Origin: DATMYQ01 sp035560935
GTDB taxonomy: Bacteria; Bacillota; Negativicutes; Sporomusales; Sporomusaceae
NCBI GenBank assembly: GCA_035560935.1
Contig: DATMYQ010000310.1
Location: 1 to 19,715 of the forward strand
Direction of reading: 5' to 3'
DNA: 19,715 bases
The notes under the pieces are model-generated. The model was not told the origin of the DNA. It worked only from the letters and a program-made list of their open reading frames with translations, and searched no databases. A program made the position numbers and the translations under genes. Numbering within the stretch: the first letter of the stretch is position 1; the number at the start of each line of letters is the position of its first letter. Below, piece after piece: positions 1-8,213 of this stretch.

Positions 1-28
1 GTTATAAAATATTTTTTTGCAGACTAGC

Positions 29-36
29 GGGAGGAG
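29..36 (+). promoter_or_regulatory. Ribosome binding site of the RND adaptor gene
   Basis: GGGAGGAG lies 9 nt before the ATG at 46 and fixes that start. The rest of bases 1-45 is AT-rich and shows no recognisable promoter, so the operon's promoter or an upstream gene is probably outside the window. Confidence 0.75.
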
Positions 37-45
37 ACAGAAACT

Positions 46-1308
46 ATGAATCATAAATTCTGGCAGAATAAAAGCAGGATGAAATTATTGGGAATGGCAG
101 CTCTGATTCTGGTACTTTTCCTGGGTATCCTGCAAATAACCCAGAAAAAATCGCAAAGCAGTTCCAGTACCAATACCAAACAGCAAACCACTGTCGATGT
201 ATTGACGGTACCGCGCGCGGAGCTGGCCAAGCGCATATCACTGACCGGCCAGACGGTCCCGGAAGCCCAGGTCGATATTGCCGCCAAGTACCAGGGAAAA
301 GTAACCGCGGTATACGCAGAGCTGGGACAAACAGTAACGGCCGGACAGGAACTGATCATTCAGGACACTGGTGATATTGAACTGACGATTCATCAGAATC
401 AGGCGGCATACCATCAAGCATCGGCCGATGCGATCACCAACGAAGTCTCCTTTCAAGCCAACTATGATAAAGCGATGGCAGCCTACCAACTGGCCGTCAC
501 CAATTATCAGCGCTACAAGTCTCTGTACTCAGCCGGCGCTATTTCCCGCCAGCAGTTAGACGCCAGCGAACAGCAACAGGCCGATACCAAGGCAGTATTA
601 GATTCACTGGCCAATCAAATGAAAACTGGTTCCACTCCGGCCTCGGTGGAATCTGCTCAAGCGGCGGCAAGCAAGGCTCAATATATAGTCGGTTCGGCGG
701 AAAAGCAGCGAGACGATTTAATTTTGCAAGCCCCCCGCTCCGGTATGATCGGCTACCGTCAGGTAGAAGTCGGTAATATGGTGCAAGCCGGTCAAAAACT
801 GTTAAGCATCGTGGACAACAGCCATATCTATGTTGACTGTCAGGTATCGGAACAGGATTTAGCCGCTCTGGCGCTGGGCATGGATGTAAATGTGCAAATT
901 GAATCCTTAGGAAAATCATTCCCTGGTAAAATAACGTATATCAGCCCGTCCATCGATACGCAAAACATGGCCTTTTCTCTGCGTATCGCTCTAACCAATC
1001 CCGATGCTTCCCTAAAAAGCGGTATGTTTGCCAAAACCATCATCCAGGCAATCTTACGTCCCAATGCACTGGTTGTCCCCAAGGATGCCGTCCTGGAGAA
1101 AAACGGCAAATCTTATGTATACGTCATCACTGGGCAAAACACAGTGGAAGAACGGGTGGTTCAGATTGGTGCCCGCGGTGATCAGCAGGTAGAAGTATTA
1201 ACCGGCCTCACTGAGGGAGAGCAGATCGCCGCCAATAATCTATCGCGTTTAAAAAACGGCATGGCGATTGTCCCCCATCCGGTCACCCTGGGTGACAAGG
1301 GGGAATAG
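46..1308 (+). CDS. RND efflux pump periplasmic adaptor (membrane-fusion protein, HlyD/AcrA family)
   Basis: This 420-residue protein is the periplasmic adaptor that links an RND transporter to an outer-membrane channel. A single N-terminal hydrophobic segment (about residues 14-31) with a basic start looks like a membrane anchor or uncleaved signal. There is no lipobox, unlike AcrA. Then come a half lipoyl/barrel-sandwich segment (about 60-95, with AKYQGKVTAVYAELGQTV), an alanine- and glutamine-rich helical hairpin (about 95-215), the second lipoyl half (LQAPRSGMIGYRQVEVGNMV) and beta-barrel and membrane-proximal domains to the end. The length is normal for the family. The gene ends 2 nt before the transporter gene, so the two are certainly co-transcribed. 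The exported substrate cannot be read from sequence. Its presence implies a diderm cell envelope. Confidence 0.93.
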   Translation: MNHKFWQNKSRMKLLGMAALILVLFLGILQITQKKSQSSSSTNTKQQTTVDVLTVPRAELAKRISLTGQTVPEAQVDIAAKYQGKVTAVYAELGQTVTAGQELIIQDTGDIELTIHQNQAAYHQASADAITNEVSFQANYDKAMAAYQLAVTNYQRYKSLYSAGAISRQQLDASEQQQADTKAVLDSLANQMKTGSTPASVESAQAAASKAQYIVGSAEKQRDDLILQAPRSGMIGYRQVEVGNMVQAGQKLLSIVDNSHIYVDCQVSEQDLAALALGMDVNVQIESLGKSFPGKITYISPSIDTQNMAFSLRIALTNPDASLKSGMFAKTIIQAILRPNALVVPKDAVLEKNGKSYVYVITGQNTVEERVVQIGARGDQQVEVLTGLTEGEQIAANNLSRLKNGMAIVPHPVTLGDKGE

Positions 1309-1310
1309 CC

Positions 1311-4300
1311 ATGAATATCACACGTTTTTCCATCCAACGTCCGGTAGGTATCACGATGATTGTGGCGCTGTTCGTCGTTCTGGGGCTTTTCAGTTTTTCC
1401 CGGATTGGTGTCGAGCTGCTGCCCGCGCTCAACACACCCTATGTCACCGTCAGTGTAAGCTACCCGGGGGCGGGAACGGCAGAAATCGAGCAGGATATCA
1501 TTAAACCCCTGGAAAATTCATTATCCTCCTTGTCCAATTTAAAGCATATTACGTCCATGGCCCGTCCGGAAAAAGCCAATATCATCCTGGAATTCGAATT
1601 TTGGGCCAATGTGGACACATCCGCCATCGATGCCACTCAATATGTCAATAAAGTGCAGAGCAAATTACCTACCGGTGCGCAAGCTCCGGTGGTAACCAAA
1701 CGGGATGTGAACGCCACCCCGATTATGGAAATCTCCGTGCTGGCGGATAAACCGCTGTCCGACGTCTATTCACTGGCCAACGATGTATTTATAGAGAGGT
1801 TGCAGCGGGCCGGCGGCGTATCCGACGTCCAACTGGACGGCGGCCGGGATAAAGAAGTCGCGGTAGAGGTCGACAAGGATAAACTCTCCTACTTTAACAT
1901 TGCGTTAAACCAGATCGCCAACCGTATTCAGCAGGAAAATCTGCTGACACCGGGCGGATCCGTATTTACCGACAAAAAAGAGACCAGTGTCCGTCTGACG
2001 GCCCAGTACACCTCGCCGGAAGAGCTGGCCTCCATTCACGTGACCAATACCAAGGGAGTCAGCATCCCGCTGACGGACCTGGCCACGGTAAGGGAACAGG
2101 ATGCCCGGGTGACCCGTTACGCCCGGACCAATGGCCAGGACGTTGTTTCCATGACAGTGTACAAGAACAGTGATGCCAATCTGGTGGATACGGCCAAAGC
2201 AGCCAAAGCCCAATTGGAAACCCTGCAAGCCGAATATCCGGATTATCATTTTGTCATCGTAACCGACCAGTCCCAATATGTGGAGTCTTCGTTGCACAAC
2301 ACCCTGGGATCGCTGGTGGAGGGGCTATTCACCACCGGACTGGTACTGTTCCTCTTTCTGCGGGGCTGGCGTTCCACGGCTGCGGTACTGGTGGCGATCC
2401 CCACATCGTTAATCTCCACTTTTTTCGCCATGTATTTTGCCGGGTTTACCTTTAATATGATGTCACTGATGGGGATGTCGCTGTGTGTCGGCATCCTGGT
2501 CGACGATTCCATTGTCGTGCTGGAAAATATTCACCGGCATTTGCAGATGGGAAAAGACGCCGCCACCGCGGCGGAAGAAGGCCGGAACGAAATTGGTATG
2601 GCTGCTATTGCCATCACCCTTTGCGACGTCATCGTCTTTATGCCGATTGCCTTCATGAGCGGCATGACCGGACAATATTTCCGGCAATTCGGCCTGACCA
2701 TTGTCTTTGCTACCCTATTCTCGCTGTTTGTTTCCTTTACCTTAACGCCAATGCTGGCCTCACAATTGTTTAAACATGGTGTAAAAGAACCTACCGGCCG
2801 AGTATGGGATTTCATGAATCAACTGGAGGCAACAGCCATTCAAAAATATGAGCGGCTGCTGATCTGGAGCCTGGACAATTCCCGCAAACTGGTGGTTGGC
2901 ATCATTGCCATCTTTTTCGCCACCGTCGCCCTGATTCCCACCGGCATCATCGGCGCCGAGTTTATGCCGCAAACCGATGAAAACAGCTTTCGCATATCGG
3001 TGCAGTTACCCGTCGGCACAAATATTGACCAAACCAGCGTGTCGATCCGGGAAATCGAAGACTATTTAACGACGATTCCTGAAGTCACAACCTACCTGTC
3101 CAACGCCGGTTCGCCCGCTGGCAACTATGGCGGGCTCAGCGTACAAATGGTGGATAAAAAAGACCGCAGCCGCAGCGTTTGGCAGGTCAGTGACCAAGTA
3201 CGGCAGTTTCTGAAGACGAGGATGCCGCAGGCCATCACCCAGGTTAGCGCCACGCAGTCTTCCATCGCCGGGGTATCCGGCGGCACGGGGACCGGTGGCA
3301 ATGGGCCCAACACTGCCGGAGTACAAATTGAACTGAAAGGCGCCCGCCTGGACAGCATTGTCACCGCTGCTGCCCGCTTACAGGAAATTTTACCTCAGGT
3401 CAAAGGAATTAAAGACGTACGCAGTTCTTATTCAGAAGGCGCACCGGAACTGCAATTGACCGTAGACCGGGAAAAACTGCGTTATTACAAAACCACGGTC
3501 AATGATGTAAACAGCGTATTTAACGCATCCATCACCGGTTTCCAGGCAGGCTACTTCACTAATGACCCCAATAATGACGGTCAGGACACTAAAATCTACG
3601 TCCGGCTGAAAGGCAGCGACGGTTTTAAAGCATCCGATTTTCGTTCCCTGCCGATCCAGTCGACCAATGGCCTGGTGAAGCTTAGCGACGTAGCCCGGGT
3701 AGAAGACGGCGTGGGACCGGTGATGTTGCGCCGGGTGGACAAACAGGAATCCATCAACATTTCCGCCAATGTTACGGATCGCCCATTACAGGAAGTGTTG
3801 GACGATATCGCCCAACGCATCAAACCCGGTGATTTGGGTTCCAACGTCTCATACCGTTTTACCGGACAAGCGGACAACATGAAAAGCACCTTCAGTGAAA
3901 TGGCCCAGGCGCTGGGATTGTCACTGATCCTGGTCTATATGCTGCTGGCCGTTTTGTATGAGTCGACCACCACTCCGGTCATCCGGATGTTTTCCCTGCC
4001 GCTGGGTATGATTGGTTCGCTGCTGTTCCTGGCCATCACCCGCAATACCATCAACCTCTATTCCCTGATCGGTGTGTTGGTCATGGACGGTCTGGTTGCC
4101 AAAAACGGCACATTGTTGCTGGACTATACACTAACGTTGATGCAGGAAGGAATGAACGCCCGTGATGCATTGATCGAAGCGGGGAAAACCCGTCTGAAAC
4201 CGATTTTCATGACCACTTTGACCATGGTTGTCGGCATGTTGCCAACGGCACTCGCCATGACCGCCGGCTCAGAAACCCGGGTCAGCATGGCCTGGGTGTT

Positions 4301-4445
4301 GATCGGCGGCCTGCTGTCATCCACTGTCTTTACCCTGATTATTATTCCCATCATCTTTCTGCATTTTGAAAAACATCCGATTCGCAGCTATCTGCGCCAA
4401 ATACCTGCTATTTGCCAACGTCTGAAACTCAAACTAGCCCGATAA
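1311..4445 (+). CDS. RND efflux transporter, inner-membrane subunit (AcrB/MexB-like, HAE1 group)
   Basis: This 1044-residue proton-driven exporter is full length for the AcrB family. It starts with the typical MNITRFSIQRP amphipathic segment and first membrane helix, followed by a large periplasmic porter domain. The transmembrane helix 4 proton relay is present as adjacent Asp398-Asp399 in GILVDDSIVVLENI. The second half repeats the pattern, with a periplasmic domain from about 560 to 870. The helix 10 motif MDGLVAKNGTLLLDY carries the expected lysine. A glycine-rich stretch near 660-670 (GVSGGTGTGGNG) looks like a flexible porter-domain loop. The SD (GGGGGA) overlaps the end of the adaptor gene, which suggests translational coupling. 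No TolC-type channel gene follows, because a terminator comes next. Drug, solvent, bile or metabolite efflux are all possible. Heavy-metal specificity is unlikely given the HAE1-like relay residues. Confidence 0.95.
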   Translation: MNITRFSIQRPVGITMIVALFVVLGLFSFSRIGVELLPALNTPYVTVSVSYPGAGTAEIEQDIIKPLENSLSSLSNLKHITSMARPEKANIILEFEFWANVDTSAIDATQYVNKVQSKLPTGAQAPVVTKRDVNATPIMEISVLADKPLSDVYSLANDVFIERLQRAGGVSDVQLDGGRDKEVAVEVDKDKLSYFNIALNQIANRIQQENLLTPGGSVFTDKKETSVRLTAQYTSPEELASIHVTNTKGVSIPLTDLATVREQDARVTRYARTNGQDVVSMTVYKNSDANLVDTAKAAKAQLETLQAEYPDYHFVIVTDQSQYVESSLHNTLGSLVEGLFTTGLVLFLFLRGWRSTAAVLVAIPTSLISTFFAMYFAGFTFNMMSLMGMSLCVGILVDDSIVVLENIHRHLQMGKDAATAAEEGRNEIGMAAIAITLCDVIVFMPIAFMSGMTGQYFRQFGLTIVFATLFSLFVSFTLTPMLASQLFKHGVKEPTGRVWDFMNQLEATAIQKYERLLIWSLDNSRKLVVGIIAIFFATVALIPTGIIGAEFMPQTDENSFRISVQLPVGTNIDQTSVSIREIEDYLTTIPEVTTYLSNAGSPAGNYGGLSVQMVDKKDRSRSVWQVSDQVRQFLKTRMPQAITQVSATQSSIAGVSGGTGTGGNGPNTAGVQIELKGARLDSIVTAAARLQEILPQVKGIKDVRSSYSEGAPELQLTVDREKLRYYKTTVNDVNSVFNASITGFQAGYFTNDPNNDGQDTKIYVRLKGSDGFKASDFRSLPIQSTNGLVKLSDVARVEDGVGPVMLRRVDKQESINISANVTDRPLQEVLDDIAQRIKPGDLGSNVSYRFTGQADNMKSTFSEMAQALGLSLILVYMLLAVLYESTTTPVIRMFSLPLGMIGSLLFLAITRNTINLYSLIGVLVMDGLVAKNGTLLLDYTLTLMQEGMNARDALIEAGKTRLKPIFMTTLTMVVGMLPTALAMTAGSETRVSMAWVLIGGLLSSTVFTLIIIPIIFLHFEKHPIRSYLRQIPAICQRLKLKLAR

Positions 4446-4516
4446 AATTCAGTATAGAACCAAAATCATCTGTCTCTTTCGTTAGGTACTGCCTATATAA
4501 CCCTTTCGTCAACAAC

Positions 4517-4560
4517 AAAAGAGTCGTGCCGGAACATTGGCTTCCGTACGACTCTTTTTT
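4517..4560 (+). terminator. Rho-independent terminator of the RND operon, probably bidirectional
   Basis: An 11-bp perfect stem (AAAAGAGTCGT with ACGACTCTTTT) carries an inner 5-bp stem (CGGAA/TTCCG) and is followed by a six-T run ending at 4560. It lies 72 nt after the transporter stop. Read on the minus strand it also gives a T-containing tail, so it can serve the converging DUF2284 gene that ends at 4586. Confidence 0.9.
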
Positions 4561-4585
4561 GCTGTTAAGATTATCCTCCGCCCGG

Positions 4586-5158
4586 TTAATCTTTAAAAAG
4601 GATAAGCCCCACATAGGACACAGTGTTTTCTCCGTTGTCATACGGAATTCCCAAAGCCGTTTCCAAATGAAAGACATCAATTCCATAGGCTTCCACGGAA
4701 GCAAAGGCATTTTCCGGTGACCGGCATTTTTCATGATCAAGATAAGCGCACCGGGAACAAAATTCACATGATCCTGCATTCAGCGGTAAAAGTTCTGAGA
4801 ATCTGTACATAGTGCTAATACGATCCAAAATTTTCCGAAAGGTTCCGTCGTGGATTTTTTTGGCGGCAAACATCCCTTTCACATCAACCGAGTTGGCGAT
4901 CTGATGCACAGTCTGAAAAAGCAAGCCTTGTTTAAATTGCAGCGCTTGGTTCATCACTTCGTCAAAAGTGCCGATCGCCGGCGGACAGACCCAACTGGCG
5001 TTATAGTTTCCACAAACATTCTGCTCACAGGCCGTTCTGAAGTCCCTGACAAACTGGAGCTGCGATACCTGGGCAATGCCGGCATGACTGGCTTTTAAAT
5101 CCAGCGCACTTTGAATCAGTCCATTGAAAACCTCTTTCATTTCCACCAGCACCTCCAT
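4586..5158 (-). CDS. DUF2284 family cysteine-rich, putative metal-binding protein
   Basis: This 190-residue soluble protein matches the DUF2284 family by pattern. An N-terminal cysteine set (CEQNVCGNYNASWVCPP, about residues 43-59) is followed by a C-terminal cluster CEFCSRCAYLDHEKCRSPE, a CxxCxxC plus distal Cys arrangement that suggests an Fe-S or zinc site. The family has no established biochemical role that I know of. The gene begins 11 nt after the aminotransferase stop and shares its operon, so it may act with that enzyme or report on its metabolite. The ATG at 5158 has AAGGA 4 nt upstream. A second in-frame ATG at 5140 is preceded by a strong GGAGGTG and could be the real start, giving 184 residues. 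No signal peptide or membrane helix is seen. Confidence 0.8.
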   Translation of the reverse strand: MEVLVEMKEVFNGLIQSALDLKASHAGIAQVSQLQFVRDFRTACEQNVCGNYNASWVCPPAIGTFDEVMNQALQFKQGLLFQTVHQIANSVDVKGMFAAKKIHDGTFRKILDRISTMYRFSELLPLNAGSCEFCSRCAYLDHEKCRSPENAFASVEAYGIDVFHLETALGIPYDNGENTVSYVGLILFKD

Positions 5159-5169
5159 GTCATCCTTCG

Positions 5170-6447
5170 TTACAAATCAACGTTTCCCCGCCTTTCAACA
5201 ATACTCGATCCACCAATAGTCACTGTCATTATCGCCTGTTTGATTTTTGCCGCCAGACCTTTCATTTTTATCGTGGGCACGGCGCAAATCGATATCCGGA
5301 CTCCCTTCGCCAGTGGCACCAGGAAAATATAATCTTTCTTCAAAATATAGCACACCGACTCCGGCTGTTCACACGGAATAGTAAGGAAAAATCCCGAACG
5401 ATAGGGCAGCATCAAAAGAGCGGCGGTGTTTGCCTCTTCACTAAATATGGCAGCCCGCTTTTTAATGATCTGCAACGCTTCCCGGCGCTCCCGGTCACTC
5501 TTTTCCACCAACTCCGGTTGAGCATAAATCGCAGCCAATATCCTGGATGCGCCCCGATTTATACTGGACCAGGTGGCCCGGCTGGTATATTGATTGGTTT
5601 GGAAAAACTCTTCCGCCGTTTCGGCATTTTTCGCCACGCAAACCATGGCTCCGGCCCGCTGACCGTATAAAGTAAAACTTTTGGACATACTAAAGCAAAT
5701 AATCGGCAATACCGATTCCGGCAAATCACCTAACAAGGAAAAAAACGCCCGGCTGGCCTGCGGGTCTTCCGTATAATCCAAATAAGCCACATCAATGGCC
5801 AAAACAATAGATTTCCCGCTGTCGGCCAGCTTACCGGCCAATTGAAGAACCACTTTCCATTCTTCCAGCGTCATGCTGTAACCGGTGGGATTATGAGCCG
5901 GAGTATTTAAAATGACAACCAACCGCTCCTGTTTTTCTAGAATTGCGGTCATCTTTTCTGTCAGTGCTTTAATATTAAAGACATCCCTGTCAAAAAGGTC
6001 AAAAGCAGCCAATTGCCTTTGGGCATCCTCAGCAATGGATTTGTAGGGTCCCCAGCACCATTCGCCGGACAGCACCGTGTCGCCTACGCTGGTATAATTA
6101 GCGATAATATTATGCAGAGCACCGGTTCCGCCCGGAGTAGCCACCGCTTTTATATGAGCCTTCGGACGAAATTCACGGAACACATGCTGCGTCACCGCGT
6201 CCAGGTATTCCTGCGTCCCTTCCAATGGCGAGTAGGCCACCACTTCGCTCATCGGCAATGAACGATAGAGCGCCTCCACCGTTGGCAGGCAGAAAATGCT
6301 TTCCGTTTCATCCAGAAAAGTTCCCGGTGCGGCATTGATCACTACCGCTTTCCCAAATGTTTGTTTTGCCGCATTGGCTTCGCTGACCACGGCAAATATT
6401 TTGTCCGGTGAATACTTCCCCCAGGTATGCGGTGCTGTCAGTTTCAT
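5170..6447 (-). CDS. PLP-dependent aminotransferase, class I/II (fold type I, aromatic/aspartate-like)
   Basis: This 425-residue cytoplasmic aminotransferase is of normal family length. Visible cofactor-site features are the HNPTG motif with Asn186, Asp219 and Tyr222 in AIDVAYLDY, the Schiff-base lysine Lys256 in CFSMSKSF, and Arg264 in the following GQRAG phosphate-binding motif. A GGTGALH segment (residues 106-112) is the expected phosphate-binding turn. The pattern resembles aromatic-amino-acid or aspartate aminotransferases, but the amino donor cannot be fixed from sequence. The ATG at 6447 has a GGGGGA ribosome site. The gene is the first of a two-gene operon with DUF2284. It faces away from an amino-acid ABC importer across 243 bp, which suggests that the imported amino acid or its 2-oxoacid is the substrate. 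That link is inference. Confidence 0.9.
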   Translation of the reverse strand: MKLTAPHTWGKYSPDKIFAVVSEANAAKQTFGKAVVINAAPGTFLDETESIFCLPTVEALYRSLPMSEVVAYSPLEGTQEYLDAVTQHVFREFRPKAHIKAVATPGGTGALHNIIANYTSVGDTVLSGEWCWGPYKSIAEDAQRQLAAFDLFDRDVFNIKALTEKMTAILEKQERLVVILNTPAHNPTGYSMTLEEWKVVLQLAGKLADSGKSIVLAIDVAYLDYTEDPQASRAFFSLLGDLPESVLPIICFSMSKSFTLYGQRAGAMVCVAKNAETAEEFFQTNQYTSRATWSSINRGASRILAAIYAQPELVEKSDRERREALQIIKKRAAIFSEEANTAALLMLPYRSGFFLTIPCEQPESVCYILKKDYIFLVPLAKGVRISICAVPTIKMKGLAAKIKQAIMTVTIGGSSIVERRGNVDL

Positions 6448-6492
6448 GAAAAATTCCCCCGTGATAATTTATGCTCTCTATTCATACAGTCT

Positions 6493-6521
6493 ATTATAAG
6501 GCTTTTGCGCTTGTAAAGCAG
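6493..6521 (-). promoter_or_regulatory. Candidate sigma-70-type promoter for the aminotransferase operon
   Basis: On the minus strand a perfect TATAAT (6493-6498) lies 17 nt from a weak -35 hexamer, CTGCTT (6516-6521). It would start transcription about 40 nt before the aminotransferase ATG. The -35 match is poor, so an activator or another promoter may be involved. Confidence 0.5.
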
Positions 6522-6600
6522 CCGTTTCCTTTCGTATACCGTTACCGTTGCAAATACGTTCTATTCTATCACTCCAGTATCACCAAATACAGATAATAAC

Positions 6601-6629
6601 TTGTACTAACATATGATAAAATGTATAAT
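6601..6629 (+). promoter_or_regulatory. Sigma-70-type promoter of the amino-acid ABC transporter operon
   Basis: TTGTAC at 6601-6606 and a perfect TATAAT at 6624-6629 are separated by the ideal 17 nt. The predicted start near 6636 leaves a leader of about 55 nt before the GTG at 6691. Confidence 0.75.
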
Positions 6630-6649
6630 TGTTATGACTTTAATCCAGC

Positions 6650-6666
6650 AGGGCCTGTCGGGCCCT
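6650..6666 (+). promoter_or_regulatory. Short GC-rich hairpin in the ABC operon leader
   Basis: AGGGCC, a 5-nt loop TGTCG and GGCCCT form a perfect 6-bp stem about 14 nt after the predicted transcription start and 12 nt before the SD. No T run follows, so it is not an intrinsic terminator. It may stabilise the 5' end or be an operator. The role is unknown. Confidence 0.45.
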
Positions 6667-6690
6667 ATAATGTATATCAGGAGGGGTATT

Positions 6691-7527
6691 GTGAAAACAT
6701 GGTTTAAAAAGGTTGCGGCACTGATGGCTATTGCCTTACTGACTCTGGCGTTGGCCGGATGCGGCGCCGCAGAAAAAAAAGATCCTGCCAAGGATAGTGC
6801 GGCGGATGCCATTAAGAAAAAGGGCAAGCTGGTTGTCGGAACCGCTACCGGTTACTATCCGTTTGAAATGACGGACAAAGCCGGTCAATTGGTTGGTTTT
6901 GACATTGCGGTTGCCAAACAACTTGGTAAAGAACTGGGCGTTGAAATTGAATTTCAAAACTACGCTTTCAGCGGGCTGATTCCTGCTTTGCAGGCCAATA
7001 AGGTCGACCTGGTGATTGCCGGTATGACCATTACTGACAAGCGAAAAGAAGTGGTGGATTTTTCCGATTCCTACTTCACTTCCGGTCAGGCGATGCTGGT
7101 CAGCAAAAAATATCCCGATGTGAAGAAATGGGAAGACTTAGACAAAAAAGGCAATGTCATTGCTGTTTCCATGGGAACGACTGCCGACCAAACCGCGTCG
7201 AAAATGTTTAAAAATGCTGAAGTAAAGAAATTTGAAGGTTCTGCGCTGGCCGGTCTGGAATTACTCAACGGTAACGCAGTAGCCGTTATCCATGAAGTAC
7301 CCTGGGTTGCTGTTTATAACAAAATGAACAGCGATACCACCTATGCTATCTTGGAACCCTTTACCACCGAGGAATTGGGCATTGCCGTTCCCAAAGGCAA
7401 CGAACAGCTGCTGGCTGAAATCAATAAGTTCGTCAAAAAATACAAAGCCGGTGCAGATTATAAAAACGACTACAACTACTGGTTCGTCGATATGAAATGG
7501 TGGGATTCCGTTCCCCCCAAAAAATAA
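6691..7527 (+). CDS. Amino-acid ABC transporter substrate-binding lipoprotein (family 3 / polar amino acid)
   Basis: This 278-residue periplasmic-binding-protein type 2 lipoprotein captures an amino acid for the importer encoded next. I chose the GTG at 6691 because AGGAGGGG sits just upstream; an in-frame upstream extension to 6613 would run through the promoter and leader. The N-terminus is basic then hydrophobic, and ends in a lipobox L21-A22-G23-C24, so the mature protein is lipid-anchored at Cys24. Typical binding-lobe sequences follow: GYYPFEM near the start, GFDIAVAKQLGKELG, then AGMTITDKRKEVVDFS. The arginine in that last segment is expected to hold the ligand's alpha-carboxylate. The family covers glutamine, histidine, arginine, cystine and related ligands, and I cannot fix the ligand. 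The gene is first in a three-gene operon. Confidence 0.93.
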   Translation: MKTWFKKVAALMAIALLTLALAGCGAAEKKDPAKDSAADAIKKKGKLVVGTATGYYPFEMTDKAGQLVGFDIAVAKQLGKELGVEIEFQNYAFSGLIPALQANKVDLVIAGMTITDKRKEVVDFSDSYFTSGQAMLVSKKYPDVKKWEDLDKKGNVIAVSMGTTADQTASKMFKNAEVKKFEGSALAGLELLNGNAVAVIHEVPWVAVYNKMNSDTTYAILEPFTTEELGIAVPKGNEQLLAEINKFVKKYKAGADYKNDYNYWFVDMKWWDSVPPKK

Positions 7528-7556
7528 CATTCACCTCACCGATAGGAGAATAACCA

Positions 7557-8213
7557 ATGTATCATTTAGAATTTGGCGTATTGGTTGAGTATCTGCCGTC
7601 CATTTTGGACGGCTTACTCATGACAATCAAAATTTCCATCATGTCCATTATTACAGGCACCATACTGGGCATATTAGGGGCATTGTGCCGCATCTCCGAT
7701 AATTTTTTTCTCCGTAGCCTGGGCAACATCTATGTGGAGTGGATCCGCAATACGCCACTTTTGATTCAAATCCTGTTTATCTATTTTGGGCTGGGCGTCT
7801 TTTTCAAGCTGGCGCCTATCGTTGCCTCCGTACTGGCCCTGTCCTTCTTTGCCGGAGCCTATATTACGGAAATCATCCGGGCCGGCATCCGTTCCATCCA
7901 TAAAGGCCAGCGCGAAGCGGCCCTTTCGATTGGCATGACCGAATGGCAGGCCATGTATTTGATCATCCTGCCGCAGGCGATCAAGCGAATCTTACCACCT
8001 TTGGCCGGACAGTTCATTACTTTGGTCAAAGACTCTTCGCTGGTGTCGGTCATTGCGGTGACCGATCTGACCTATGTGGCCAAAAACATCGTCACTACCA
8101 CCTTCCGGGCGTTCGAAGTATGGCTGGCGATCGCCGTTTTCTACTTTATACTTTCTTTCGGCCTGTCACTGGCTGTAAGAAACCTGGAAAAGAGGCTGGC
8201 AGAAAGTGATTAA
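7557..8213 (+). CDS. Amino-acid ABC transporter permease (HisM/GlnP family)
   Basis: This 218-residue inner-membrane permease probably acts as a homodimer. It has about five hydrophobic helices and the family's cytoplasmic EAA loop, read as REAALSIGMTEWQAMYLIIL followed by PQAIKRILPP, which docks on the ATPase. WIRNTPLLIQ in the middle is a characteristic family sequence. Length is normal. ATAGGAG precedes the ATG by about 8 nt. The 3' end overlaps the ATPase gene by 8 nt, which indicates translational coupling. Only one permease gene is present, which fits a homodimeric glutamine/cystine/arginine-type system better than a HisQM-type heterodimer. Confidence 0.94.
   Translation: MYHLEFGVLVEYLPSILDGLLMTIKISIMSIITGTILGILGALCRISDNFFLRSLGNIYVEWIRNTPLLIQILFIYFGLGVFFKLAPIVASVLALSFFAGAYITEIIRAGIRSIHKGQREAALSIGMTEWQAMYLIILPQAIKRILPPLAGQFITLVKDSSLVSVIAVTDLTYVAKNIVTTTFRAFEVWLAIAVFYFILSFGLSLAVRNLEKRLAESD

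Noticed and set aside
2483..2773. Arginine/histidine-rich open frame inside the RND transporter gene
   Set aside because: It is an out-of-frame shadow of a GC-rich coding region that encodes conserved RND motifs in the main frame.
3230..3320. Glycine-rich stretch in the RND transporter as a possible insertion or repeat
   Set aside because: The reading frame is intact and such flexible glycine-rich loops occur in RND porter domains.
4412..4720. Open frame on the plus strand across the end of the RND operon
   Set aside because: It runs through the terminator hairpin and antisense to the DUF2284 gene, and has no family resemblance or SD.
6613..6690. Longer N-terminus for the substrate-binding protein starting at 6613
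   Set aside because: It would include the -10 box and leader hairpin and place 26 residues before a perfect lipoprotein signal. The GTG at 6691 has a strong SD.
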